DNA of 64,000 bases from Mycolicibacterium helvum (lineage in GTDB: Bacteria > Actinomycetota > Actinomycetes > Mycobacteriales > Mycobacteriaceae). A program made the position numbers and the translations under genes. The DNA is taken from assembly GCF_010731895.1 (NCBI RefSeq), contig NZ_AP022596.1, positions 4,898,001 to 4,962,000 of the forward strand, read 5' to 3'. Position 1 is the first letter of the stretch. Each line of letters starts with the position of its first letter. This document shows positions 25,120 through 33,404 of this stretch, piece by piece. A model generated the notes under the pieces. That model had not been told where the DNA came from, did not search any database, and saw nothing but the letters and a program-made list of their open reading frames with translations.

Positions 25120-25150
25120 ATTGAGCATGTAATCATATTGAGCGCTTAAT
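25120..25150. promoter_or_regulatory. Candidate operator between the divergent thiolase and SDR genes
   Basis: ATTGAGCGCTTAAT (25137-25150) is a near-palindrome (12 of 14 positions). The half-site ATTGAGC also occurs at 25120-25126. It lies between divergent starts 25085 and 25183, AT-rich for this genome, and could bind the TetR encoded at 27110. Confidence 0.4.
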
Positions 25151-25182
25151 GAGAATCTGGATGTAGGGAGAGGTAGCTCACA

Positions 25183-26049
25183 GTGGTATTACCGCTGGAC
25201 GGAAAGGTCGCCGTCGTCACCGGCACCAGCCGCGGCGTGGGACTTGGTATCGCGCACGAACTGCTGCGGGCCGGGGCCACGGTTGTCGGCTGCTCGCGAG
25301 GACCGTTGGACGCGATCCCCGGCGTGGCCGACAACCCGGACTGGCTGGGCCGCTCGTCGCAGCGGGTCTGCGATCAGGGCGACTACCGGGCCATCGACGC
25401 GTTCGTCGACGCCGTGGTGGCCGACTACGGCCGCATCGACATCCTGGTCAACAATGCCGGCGGCACGGTACCCGCACCGCACGTCGAGGACATCCCGGAG
25501 CTCGTCTCGCGCATTCAGGGCGCACCGGCGGCCGCCGACGACTACGAACGCACGGTGTTGTTCCACGCCTTCGCCATTCAGATGAACCTGATCAGCCCGA
25601 TGTGGTTCGCCATTCGGGTGTTTCGGCAGATGCGTGACCAGGACGGCGTCGGCTCGATCGTCAACATCTCCAGTGGCGCAGGCCATCCCGCCGGATCGCC
25701 CACGCTGGTGTCCTACGGCGCGGCCAAATCCGGGCTCAATCATCTGACCCGCTCGCTGGCCGAGGAATGGGGACCGAAGGTGCGGGTCAACTGTTTGGCA
25801 CTGGGCCCCACCATGACCGACAACTTCAAGTCGTTCGTGCTGCCCAAGGATGACCCGACGGGGGAGAAGTACTTCCACGCCGTGCCGATGAACCGAGCCG
25901 GCGAGCCCGCCGAGGTCGGCCGTGCGGTGGTGTTCTTGTGCAGTGGCACAGCCGATTTCATCAACGGCACCACCATCGAGATCGACGGCGGCATGATGCC
26001 CGGCGTGCTGTACGAGGCGGGCCTGAAGACCATTACGGATCTGCTATGA
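25183..26049 (+). CDS. Short-chain dehydrogenase/reductase
   Basis: 288 residues. Classical SDR: cofactor motif TGTSRGVGLG (14-23), NNAG (about 93), catalytic Ser in NISSGAG and YGAAK (S-Y-x-x-x-K), then GPTMTDNF. NAD(P)-dependent oxidation of a hydroxyl, probably on a CoA ester, given its neighbours. The preferred start is GTG 25183. The stop overlaps the ATG of the next gene (ATGA). Confidence 0.9.
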   Translation: MVLPLDGKVAVVTGTSRGVGLGIAHELLRAGATVVGCSRGPLDAIPGVADNPDWLGRSSQRVCDQGDYRAIDAFVDAVVADYGRIDILVNNAGGTVPAPHVEDIPELVSRIQGAPAAADDYERTVLFHAFAIQMNLISPMWFAIRVFRQMRDQDGVGSIVNISSGAGHPAGSPTLVSYGAAKSGLNHLTRSLAEEWGPKVRVNCLALGPTMTDNFKSFVLPKDDPTGEKYFHAVPMNRAGEPAEVGRAVVFLCSGTADFINGTTIEIDGGMMPGVLYEAGLKTITDLL

Positions 26050-27113
26050 AGCGCGTCATCCAGTTCGCCACCGGCAATGTCGGCAAGCATGCCCTGCCGA
26101 TGATCATCGAGCGGCCCGACCTGCAACTCGTCGGGTTACACGCGTACGGCGCCGACAAGGTCGGTCGCGACGCCGCCCAGGTCTGCGGGCTGACCGAGCC
26201 CACCGGCGTCATCGCCACCAACGACATCGATGCGCTGGTCGACCTGGGCGCCGACTGCGTGGTCTACACCTCGCAGGCCGAGATGCGCCCCCAGCAGGCG
26301 ATCGAGGAGATCTGCCGGTTCCTGCGGGCGGGCACCAACGTCGTCGGCACGTCGATGGTCTGGCTGGTCGCCCCACACCACGCCGACGCCTGGATCCGCG
26401 AACCGCTGGCCCAGGCCTGTGCCGACGGCGGCACCTCGCTGTACATCAACGGCGTCGACCCGGGCTACTCCGGTGACAGTCTGGTCTACACCGCGCTGAC
26501 CTTGGCCGGGCGGGCCACCGCGATCACCGTGTCGGAGATCTGTGACTACGGCAGCTACGACGACGCCGAATTCACCGGCGTCAGTTTCGGTTTCGGCACC
26601 GCGCCGGACCACACGCCGATCATGTTCGCGCCCGGGGTGCTGTCCTCGCTGTGGGGCGGGCAGGTCCGCTCGCTGGCCGAGGTGCTCGGGGTCACCCTCG
26701 ACGAGGTGCGCGAGCGGCACGAGAGCTGGGTCACCCCCGAGCCGATCGACTGCACGATGATGAGTGTGGCGCCCGGTCAGGTGGCTGCCGTCCGCTTCGC
26801 GGTCGAGGGCATCCGCGACGGGCAGCCGGTGATCACCATGGAGCACGTCAACCGGCTCACCCCGGCAACCGCACCGCACTGGCCCTACCCGCCCGACGGC
26901 CGCCTTGGCGTGCATCGGGTGGTCGTACACGGAAACCCCGGGGTGGAGATCAACACCCACCTCGGTCTGGACGGCGTGGACCACAACGACGGCGGGGTGA
27001 TCTCCACCGCCGCGCGAGCCGTCAACGCCATCGACGCGGTGTGTGCCGCGCCGCCGGGTCTGGTGTCCGTCAAGGATCTGCCCGCCGCGCACGCCGACGC
27101 AGTGATGTGGTGA
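26046..27113 (+). CDS. Dihydrodipicolinate reductase-like oxidoreductase
   Basis: 355 residues from ATG 26046, overlapping the SDR stop by four bases. A Rossmann start VIQFATGNVGKHAL and the domain content of the DHDPR-like/DAP-dehydrogenase-like family are seen (NGVDPGYSGDSLVYTA, HESWVTPEPIDCTMMSVAPGQVAAVRFAVEG). Members are frequent in mycobacterial lipid and steroid gene clusters; the substrate is not established. It is the middle gene of SDR - DHDPR-like - TetR, all overlapping. Confidence 0.8.
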   Translation: MKRVIQFATGNVGKHALPMIIERPDLQLVGLHAYGADKVGRDAAQVCGLTEPTGVIATNDIDALVDLGADCVVYTSQAEMRPQQAIEEICRFLRAGTNVVGTSMVWLVAPHHADAWIREPLAQACADGGTSLYINGVDPGYSGDSLVYTALTLAGRATAITVSEICDYGSYDDAEFTGVSFGFGTAPDHTPIMFAPGVLSSLWGGQVRSLAEVLGVTLDEVRERHESWVTPEPIDCTMMSVAPGQVAAVRFAVEGIRDGQPVITMEHVNRLTPATAPHWPYPPDGRLGVHRVVVHGNPGVEINTHLGLDGVDHNDGGVISTAARAVNAIDAVCAAPPGLVSVKDLPAAHADAVMW

Positions 27114-27736
27114 CCAAGGCTTCGCCGCGGCGTCCGCCCGGCGGCAGCCAGCTGCGCGCCGACCGGACTCGCGACGCGGTACTCGACGAGACAGTGCGCT
27201 GCGTGGTCGAGGAGGGGTTTGCCGCCGCCAGCGCCAAGCACATCGCCGAACGGGCCGGCGTGACCTGGGGCGTGGTGCAATACCACTTCGGTGACCGGGA
27301 CGGTCTGCTGATGGCCGTTGTCGACCGGGGTTTCACCGAGCTGCTCGATTTGTTGCGCAGCCTGCCGCCCCCGTCGGGCGATCAAAGCCGCCGCAAGCGG
27401 GTCGAATTGGTGGTCCACGCCGCGTGGGAGGCGTTCTCCAGCCCGACGTCGCGGGCCTCCCTGGAGATTCTCATCGGCACCCGGGCGATGCGCGACAAGC
27501 GGGCCACCCGCCATCTCGTCGAATTGCACAGGGCAATCACCGATTTGAGTGGCGACATCGCCGAAGGCCTGGACAGTCCGCACGCGGCGGCCATCGGCGA
27601 CCTGATCTGGGCCACCATGCGTGGTCTGGTGATCACTCAACTGGTCATGGCCGGACCGTTGCGCAACAGCCGGGAACTGACGGCGCTGGTCGATGTGATC
27701 TGCTCGTACCTGGATCTACATGGGCAAACACAGTGA
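27110..27736 (+). CDS. TetR-family regulator
   Basis: 208 residues from GTG 27110, overlapping the preceding stop (GTGA); GTG 27107 is equally possible. The N-terminal HTH is clear: DETVRCVVEEGFAAASAKHIAERAGVTWGVVQYHFGDRDGLL. Third gene of the SDR operon, so it probably controls this cluster and the divergent DUF35/thiolase pair from the site near 25137. Confidence 0.9.
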   Translation: MTKASPRRPPGGSQLRADRTRDAVLDETVRCVVEEGFAAASAKHIAERAGVTWGVVQYHFGDRDGLLMAVVDRGFTELLDLLRSLPPPSGDQSRRKRVELVVHAAWEAFSSPTSRASLEILIGTRAMRDKRATRHLVELHRAITDLSGDIAEGLDSPHAAAIGDLIWATMRGLVITQLVMAGPLRNSRELTALVDVICSYLDLHGQTQ

Positions 27737-27827
27737 GCACCAGGCAAAGTCACAGTTAGGTCATAGGCGTGCGCGCGCTCGGCGCGCCTGAGTGACATTC
27801 GTCGTGAGCCATGGTGATCATGGCCAA

Positions 27828-29309
27828 ATGACCGAACCACTGGGTATCTCCGTGGGCTCAACCAGCCTGGTGGCCGCGCGTGCCGGAGCTGCGCCGGTCA
27901 TCTGTCCTGCCGAATTGACACTCGGCGACCAGGTGTGGACCGGCTTTGTCGACCGGGTCGGTGACCCGATGCCGCTGGTTGGGGACGACGGGGTGTCCTA
28001 TCGCGCCGAACAGCTGCTGGCCCTGGCGCTGTCCGCGCTCGCCGATGCCGGCGGCGCGGGTCTTGCGGCGGTAGCGGGTGTGGCGGTTCCGGCGCACTGG
28101 GGGCCCGGCCGCCGCGACGCGCTGCGCGACGCCATGTGGAGCTTGCCCGCACTGGCCGGCGCCGGCGCACCACCACTGCTGGTCTCCGACGCCACCGCCG
28201 CGCTGCGCTCGCTGCAGAACGATCCGGGCCTACCGCGCCACGGCGTGATCCTGGTGTGCGACTTCGGTGCCAGCGGCACGTCGCTGACCCTGGCTGATGC
28301 CGGTGCCGACTACCGCCAGATCGGTGAGACCGCACGCCGCGCGGGTTTGCCCGCCGAACTCGAGGCGTTCATCGATGACACGCTGGCGCAGGCGCGGATC
28401 TCCCGCGAGAGTATCAGCGCCGTCGCGGCTATCGGCGATTCGGAATCGATACCGGCTGCTGTGCAACAACTCTCGGAGCACTTGCGGCTGCCGGTCACGA
28501 TGTCGGCGTATCCGCAGCTTGATGCGGCGCTAGGCGCGAGTGTGGCCGCGGCACGACAGCTGGCGGCCGACGCACCGACCGGTCTGGCGCCCGCACCGCT
28601 GATCGCTGATGTCGGCCCGCAATCGGCGACCATGGCCGCCGCGCTGGCCTGGTCGAGCGACGAAACCCCCGATGACCCGATCGCGCAAGACCAGTCGTAT
28701 TCCTACGGCGACTACGACTACCGCGGCTATGGCGACTACGAGAGCGACGACGATCTCGCCATCCTCGGCGGCGACGAGTCCGAGCGACGCGAGTCGGGCC
28801 TGACCCGCAGCGTGCCCCTGCTGCTCGGCGGGGCCGCCGCCGTCGCTGCCGTGGCAGTCGGTGGCTTCGCCTACACCCTCACAGGTGCCAGCACCCCCGA
28901 CACACCGAGCACGCAGTCGGTGAAGCCGGCTCCGGCCACGGCGGTCACCGCGCTCACCCCGGCACAGCAGAGTCCTGCGGCGCCTCCACCGGTCCCGACG
29001 GAAACCGTCACGATGACCAATGCGCCCATCAGCACGGTCACCGAACAGGCACCGCCACCCCAAACCACCATCGTCACCGTGGAAACGACGATCACGACGC
29101 CGCCGACCACCACCACGACAACGCCGACGACGACCACCACAACAACGGCGACCACGACGCCGCCGACCACCACCACGACAACGCCGACGACGACCACCAC
29201 CCAGTGGGACACCACAACCAGCACGACGCGAAAGCCGTTGATCCCCGGGTTGCCGCCGCCACCGCACATCCCCGGCCTGCCTCCGCTACCGAACCTCAAC
29301 GTGGGCTGA
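27828..29309 (+). CDS. Hsp70-like membrane protein with Thr/Pro-rich extracellular tail
   Basis: 493 residues from ATG 27828. The first ~270 residues resemble the actin-like ATPase of Hsp70 (LGISVGSTSLVAARAG, GVAVPAHWGPGRRDALRDAM, VILVCDFGASGTSLTL, SAVAAIGDSESIPAAVQQL). An acidic Tyr/Asp-rich stretch (SYGDYDYRGYGDYESDDD) follows, then one transmembrane segment about 328-350 (SVPLLLGGAAAVAAVAVGGF), then a long Thr/Pro tail with a 60-bp DNA repeat. It lacks a peptide-binding domain, so it is not a chaperone of the DnaK type. Role unknown; cytosolic ATPase fold coupled to an exposed tail. Confidence 0.75.
   Translation: MTEPLGISVGSTSLVAARAGAAPVICPAELTLGDQVWTGFVDRVGDPMPLVGDDGVSYRAEQLLALALSALADAGGAGLAAVAGVAVPAHWGPGRRDALRDAMWSLPALAGAGAPPLLVSDATAALRSLQNDPGLPRHGVILVCDFGASGTSLTLADAGADYRQIGETARRAGLPAELEAFIDDTLAQARISRESISAVAAIGDSESIPAAVQQLSEHLRLPVTMSAYPQLDAALGASVAAARQLAADAPTGLAPAPLIADVGPQSATMAAALAWSSDETPDDPIAQDQSYSYGDYDYRGYGDYESDDDLAILGGDESERRESGLTRSVPLLLGGAAAVAAVAVGGFAYTLTGASTPDTPSTQSVKPAPATAVTALTPAQQSPAAPPPVPTETVTMTNAPISTVTEQAPPPQTTIVTVETTITTPPTTTTTTPTTTTTTTATTTPPTTTTTTPTTTTTQWDTTTSTTRKPLIPGLPPPPHIPGLPPLPNLNVG
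29094..29201 (+). repeat. 60-bp-period direct repeat in the Thr-rich tail
   Basis: 29094-29141 is repeated exactly at 29154-29201, inside the Hsp70-like gene. It encodes PPTTTTTTPTTTTT-type sequence and keeps frame, so it can vary in copy number without breaking the protein. Confidence 0.8.
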
Positions 29310-29486
29310 GCCGGCTCCTTAACACGCAGGTAGAAGCGTGATGTGTGCGATGACACAGGAGATTTCGAACGTTTCAAGTAGGTGATGCCGTTTGCGTCCG
29401 CTCCTCGACGGGAAGACGGAAGCAGGCCGACGGGGATTTTCCCCTCACGTCCAACGGGGCGTGGTGCCACACCGAGAGGAAACACT

Positions 29487-29726
29487 ATGGGCGAGCACAA
29501 CAGCGGACCAGAAGAAGCCGTCAAGGGCGTCGTCGAAGGCGTCAAGGGTAAGGCCAAGGAAGTCATCGGCGCCGTGACGGGCCGCGATGACCTACAGCGC
29601 GAGGGACAGGCCCAGCAGGACAAGGCCGATTCTCAGCGTGAGGCCGCTCAAAAGGAAGCCGAGGCCGAGAGCGCCCGGGCCGCCGCGAAGGCGAACGAGG
29701 CGCGCGAAAAGGCCGAACAGAACTAG
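29487..29726 (+). CDS. CsbD-family stress protein
   Basis: 79 residues from ATG 29487, with GAGAGGA six bases upstream. Sequence KGVVEGVKGKAKEVIGAVTGRDDLQREGQAQQDKA is the CsbD signature (general-stress proteins, mostly helical and very hydrophilic), followed by an Ala/Glu/Lys-rich helix. A strong hairpin terminator follows 10 bp downstream, so it is a separate transcript end. Confidence 0.9.
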   Translation: MGEHNSGPEEAVKGVVEGVKGKAKEVIGAVTGRDDLQREGQAQQDKADSQREAAQKEAEAESARAAAKANEAREKAEQN

Positions 29727-29736
29727 TGTTTGAGCC

Positions 29737-29775
29737 TAGACAGGCCCGGCACCCATTCGGTGCCGGGCCTGTCTA
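29737..29775 (+). terminator. Hairpin terminator after csbD-like gene
   Basis: TAGACAGGCCCGGCACC pairs perfectly with 29759-29775 over 17 bp, loop CATTC. A short TACGTTT follows rather than a T run, as is common in mycobacterial terminators. Confidence 0.75.
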
Positions 29776-29842
29776 CGTTTAGCGATGGCCGGCGTGGGCA
29801 TTCTGTTGAGACCCAAGCCGCCTGGACTGAAAGCTCCGAACC

Positions 29843-30100
29843 ATGCCGAACGCATCGATCAAGAACGAGAAGATGTACCGGGACCTTCGTCAGGAAGGCA
29901 GCTCGAAGGAGAAGGCCGCCCGCATTTCGAATGCTGCCGCGTCCCGGGGTGCGTCGGAAGTCGGTCGCAAGGGCGGCAAGTCAGGCACCTACGACCACTG
30001 GACAGTGGTCGAACTGAGAAGGCGCGCCAAGGAAATCGGGCTCTCGGGGTACTCCAAGCTCACCAAAGACAAGTTGATCGCGGAACTCCGCGATCACTGA
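29843..30100 (+). CDS. Small DUF7218-like protein with Rho-N/SAP-like C-terminus
   Basis: 85 residues. Charged N-terminus MPNASIKNEKMYRDLRQEGSSKEKAARISNAAA and Gly/Lys-rich middle GRKGGKSGTYDHW, then ELRRRAKEIGLSGYSKLTKDKLIAELRDH, a helix-extended loop-helix pattern of Rho-N/SAP modules that bind nucleic acid. Lies with CsbD and a small membrane protein, a stress-like grouping. Confidence 0.75.
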   Translation: MPNASIKNEKMYRDLRQEGSSKEKAARISNAAASRGASEVGRKGGKSGTYDHWTVVELRRRAKEIGLSGYSKLTKDKLIAELRDH

Positions 30101-30117
30101 CAATAGAAGGGCGTGTC

Positions 30118-30273
30118 ATGATCGTTCTCGGAATCATCCTGTTGGTGCTCGGCATCGTTCTAGGGGTCTCCATCCTGGAGACCATCGGCGTCATCTTGCT
30201 GGTGGTTGGCGCGGTGCTGTGGATTCTCGGCGCTGTTGGTCGGCCAGTCGGCGGACGCAAGGTCTGGTTCTAG
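30118..30273 (+). CDS. Small two-helix membrane protein (DUF6131-like)
   Basis: 51 residues from ATG 30118, 17 bp after the preceding stop, with AGAAGGG upstream. Nearly all is hydrophobic: MIVLGIILLVLGIVLGVSI then IGVILLVVGAVLWILGAV, ending in GRPVGGRKVWF. Two short transmembrane helices. Function unknown; probably cotranscribed with the gene before it. Confidence 0.75.
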   Translation: MIVLGIILLVLGIVLGVSILETIGVILLVVGAVLWILGAVGRPVGGRKVWF

Positions 30274-30281
30274 AAGACGTT

Positions 30282-30905
30282 TCAGGCACCCGGTACGGCC
30301 GTGCGGGCTGCGACAGACTGGGCTGACCGGGTGTCGAATACCGCGATGGCAACATCGTCATCGCGGTATTCGGCTATCCGGTGCAGGCCGGCAGTCGCGC
30401 CGATGACTGCGTTGGCCTCGTCCCCCGACAGCGGATAGTCGGCCACCGGATGACGCCAATGCGCCGCGATCACGGTGACGCCCGCGTGCAGACGGGGCAG
30501 CTCTCGATCGAGTATCGCTCGAAGTGTCGGGGCATCGAAGTAGTACGCAACCTCAGAGATCATCACTAGGTCGAAATCGATTGCTGGCCAAGGCATATCG
30601 AAGGCTCGATGCAACAATGTGACGGTTTCTCGTCGCCCGCACCTGCGTAGCCGGGCATCTGCATGCGCCAGAGCGCCCTCGGCGACGTCGATGGCCGTAA
30701 CGTGATCGCACCGAGCGCTGAGCTGCTCGGTGAGCACCCCGACCGAGCACCCCGGCTCGAACGCATGCTGGTAGCGCTCCTCGGGCAGCAGCGCGAGAGT
30801 GATCGCGTACTTGCGGCGTTCATACCAACGAGATTCGAGCTGCCACGGGTCCGTCGAGGCCTCGTAGAGGGCGGCGAAATACTCGTCGGGCAGGCGGGGC
30901 GTCAC
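30282..30905 (-). CDS. NodS-like SAM-dependent methyltransferase
   Basis: 207 residues from GTG 30905. N-terminus YFAALYEASTDPWQLESRWYERRKYAITLALLP is the typical start of NodS-type methyltransferases. The SAM motif is EPGCSVGVLTEQL, with AIDVAEGALAHA and FDLVMISEVAYYF. NodS N-methylates an amino sugar after deacetylation; here the gene directly upstream is a PIG-L deacetylase whose stop overlaps this start. Last gene of a four-gene operon. Confidence 0.85.
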   Translation of the reverse strand: MTPRLPDEYFAALYEASTDPWQLESRWYERRKYAITLALLPEERYQHAFEPGCSVGVLTEQLSARCDHVTAIDVAEGALAHADARLRRCGRRETVTLLHRAFDMPWPAIDFDLVMISEVAYYFDAPTLRAILDRELPRLHAGVTVIAAHWRHPVADYPLSGDEANAVIGATAGLHRIAEYRDDDVAIAVFDTRSAQSVAARTAVPGA

Positions 30906-31666
30906 CGGAACACCACTTCGCCCACGGCCTGAAGCCGCGACAGGACATGCGGCGGCACTATCGGATCTCGGCCATCGTCGGGGTCGAGCTGACTGCGGAA
31001 CACCGCCACGGCGTGTTGTTTACGTTCGGTCGCAACGGGATCCAGAATCACCCGGCTTGCCCGTTGCCACGGCACGTTTGCCTCGCCCGGACGCGCCCAG
31101 TGCCACATCCAGACCGGGTACTCCAGCAGGACCGCGCCGGTGCGGGACGTGGCGACAGCCGCGGCACGACCGACTGCCTCGTGATCGGGATGACCGTCGC
31201 CGCGCCAGGTTGCCGCGCACCACGTCCCGTCCACGCATTCGTCCAGCATGCCGGTCAGGATGTCGGCCAGCCGGGATTCCTCATCGGCCAGCCCGCCGTC
31301 GGGCAGCCCGAGAAAGGTCGGTGCGCGAAGGCCGAGCGCAGACGCCGCGCGCCGTGACTCGCTGCGTCGTGCGCGCTCGAGGTGCGTCTGGTCGCGCGAT
31401 GAGAGGCCCGGCCAGGCCGCGCCGCCGTCGCTGGCGACGACCGTGCGGACAGCGATTCCGCGGGCCGCGATCGCGCCGGCCGCCCCGCCGAAGCCGAGGG
31501 TCTCGTCATCGGGGTGCGGTGCTACCACGAGCAGGCCCGGGCAGCTGTCGAGATCAACGGGCGGAAAGTGACAGCCCCACTCCAGCCACTCCTGCGTCGG
31601 CGTACCGCCGCCGGCGATCGGCACATCGGCGAACCGCGCGGCGTTGCTCGCCGCCCTCGGACTCAT
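30902..31666 (-). CDS. PIG-L family deacetylase
   Basis: 254 residues. Zinc motif APHPDDETLGFGG about 48-60, with the distal His in GHPDHEAVGRAA, as in GlcNAc-PI deacetylases and MshB. It should remove an acetyl group from an N-acetylated sugar or sugar-lipid. Overlaps both neighbours by four bases, so it is translated with the GT2, the dehydrogenase-like protein and the methyltransferase. Confidence 0.88.
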   Translation of the reverse strand: MSPRAASNAARFADVPIAGGGTPTQEWLEWGCHFPPVDLDSCPGLLVVAPHPDDETLGFGGAAGAIAARGIAVRTVVASDGGAAWPGLSSRDQTHLERARRSESRRAASALGLRAPTFLGLPDGGLADEESRLADILTGMLDECVDGTWCAATWRGDGHPDHEAVGRAAAVATSRTGAVLLEYPVWMWHWARPGEANVPWQRASRVILDPVATERKQHAVAVFRSQLDPDDGRDPIVPPHVLSRLQAVGEVVFR

Positions 31667-32604
31667 CGGGCCACCAGGCGGCCCAGCGCCGCCAGATCCT
31701 TCTCCGCGTGACTCTGCCTGATGTACATGGTCAGATCCGCGACGCGGCGGGCGTGCGCGGCATCGAGGGCCAACGGGGCGGGGCCCAGCGCGCGGGCCGC
31801 GCGAGCGATGACCTCATCGACAGCCGTTTCGACCACCGCGCGCAGCCGCCGGGCCGCCACCTCGCCGTGATCGCCATCCGGATCGGCATCGATCTGTTCG
31901 GCGGTGCGGGCAAGCAAGGCCTCGGCGGCAGCCAGCGCGGCGTCGGCCGCGCCGAGATGGGCCTGGGCGTGGGGGTCACCACTGCCGCGTGCGTCGTTGT
32001 CGCACACCGCCCGGTAGAGCGGTGCCGCGACGGCCCGCGCGGCGCCCAGCCAGCAAGCGGCAACCCCGGCCGCGCCATGCCAGAAGCCCGGTCGGCGCAG
32101 ATAGTCACCCAGTCGGCCGACCAGAACGGCCGGTGCGGCAGTGAATTGCACCGATCGGGTGTCTGACTCGGCCATGCCCGCGTTGCGCCACGTACTCGGT
32201 AACGGATGCACACCCGGTCCGCGCAGATCCACCGCGTACAAGCCACGCTCGCCGGTCGCGGTAACGGCGGTCACCAGCGCATCCGAGCACAGGCCGGCAC
32301 CCGAGCACCATGCTTTGGTGCCGCTCAGCGACGCCACGTCGCCCTCGAGACGGGCGGTGACCGCGGCCCCGGGGGCCTCAGCCGCCCAGACTCCCCACAA
32401 CCGGCCTGGCAGCGCCGGTCGTCCCGACAGCTCGGCCAGGATTGCGACGGCGTCGGTGTGGGCCTCGGCGAGTCGGCCTGCCACCACATCGATCTCGGAC
32501 AACTCGGCCAGTTTGCGCCAGCGCAACAGCGTTCGGCCCGAACCGGGCAGTGGCAGCTCCAGCGCGCCGGTGTCGAGCCAGCGTTGCACCAACGTGGCCG
32601 TCAC
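31663..32604 (-). CDS. Acyl-CoA dehydrogenase-like protein
   Basis: 313 residues, shorter than normal ACADs (about 380). Recognisable parts: GRLWGVWAAEAPGAAVTARLEGDVASLSGTKAWCSGAG (flavin-binding beta domain) and a C-terminal helical domain. The N-terminal helical domain is reduced and I cannot place the catalytic Glu. It may use FAD for a reaction other than acyl-CoA desaturation. Translationally coupled in the GT2/PIG-L/NodS-like operon. Confidence 0.75.
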   Translation of the reverse strand: MTATLVQRWLDTGALELPLPGSGRTLLRWRKLAELSEIDVVAGRLAEAHTDAVAILAELSGRPALPGRLWGVWAAEAPGAAVTARLEGDVASLSGTKAWCSGAGLCSDALVTAVTATGERGLYAVDLRGPGVHPLPSTWRNAGMAESDTRSVQFTAAPAVLVGRLGDYLRRPGFWHGAAGVAACWLGAARAVAAPLYRAVCDNDARGSGDPHAQAHLGAADAALAAAEALLARTAEQIDADPDGDHGEVAARRLRAVVETAVDEVIARAARALGPAPLALDAAHARRVADLTMYIRQSHAEKDLAALGRLVAR

Positions 32605-33359
32605 GCCGGGTCCTTTTCCGGCCCGGCCAGTACCGTGCGCAGGTGATCGGCGAATCCGGCTGGCGCGCGGCCGATCTGGCGTGCTGACGTGACCACCGAG
32701 AGTCGGGTGTCTCGGTGGATCCGGTAGCCGGCCAGTTCGAAGCGGCGCACCAGGTCGACGTCCTCGCCGGTCGCCCGTTCAGGAAATCCGCCCACCCTCC
32801 AGTATGCGTCGGCCGCGAAACCCATGTTCGCGCCGTGGATGTGCTCATGGCGACCGCGATCCGGATGGATCTTGGCGTGGTAGGCCCGTAGGTAGCGCCG
32901 TGCCGCGGCGGCGGGGATCTGCCGCCAGTTGCTGATCCGGACGACGCCGAGCACCATGTCGGCCCGCGCGGTGAGTTGACGGGTCAGCCAGTTGCGGTCG
33001 ACGCAGCTGTCCGCGTCGGTGGTCGCGTACCACGCACCCGAATCGGTGTGACCGTCCCCGAGTTGGTCGCGCGCGAACGAGAAGCCCGCGGCACGCGCCT
33101 TGCCCACGTTCTGAGCGTCGATCTCCAGGAAGTGCACCGTCGGCCCGAATCGGTCGGTCAATGCGCTGCTTCCGTCGTCGCACGTGTCGAGCACCACGAC
33201 CACCGCCACCGGGATATCGACACGCGCGGCGGCAGCCAGGATGGCGGCCAGGCAGCCCGGTAACGCCCTCGCCTCGTTGTGTGCGGGAATCACGATCACT
33301 GCCCGATCGAAACGTGGTGTGCTCACCTCCCTGAAATAGCCGCTAACCGCGCATTTCAC
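32601..33359 (-). CDS. Family 2 glycosyltransferase
   Basis: 252 residues from GTG 33359; a second GTG at 33326 overlaps a GGGAGG and is less likely. GT-A start VIVIPAHNEARALPGCL, donor motif TTDADS (DxD) about 118, and GANMGFAADAYWRVGGFPERATGEDVDLVRR (acceptor/ED motif). First gene of the operon, so the pathway probably begins with sugar transfer and continues with deacetylation and methylation. No transmembrane segments. Confidence 0.85.
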   Translation of the reverse strand: MKCAVSGYFREVSTPRFDRAVIVIPAHNEARALPGCLAAILAAAARVDIPVAVVVVLDTCDDGSSALTDRFGPTVHFLEIDAQNVGKARAAGFSFARDQLGDGHTDSGAWYATTDADSCVDRNWLTRQLTARADMVLGVVRISNWRQIPAAAARRYLRAYHAKIHPDRGRHEHIHGANMGFAADAYWRVGGFPERATGEDVDLVRRFELAGYRIHRDTRLSVVTSARQIGRAPAGFADHLRTVLAGPEKDPA

Positions 33360-33404
33360 ACCCGATGGCTGACATGGCCTCGGGTGGGGCCATCATCGAA
33401 CACC

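Noticed and set aside
29094..29201. CRISPR-like array
   Set aside because: Just two copies of a low-complexity coding repeat inside the Thr-rich tail of the Hsp70-like gene; no unique spacers.
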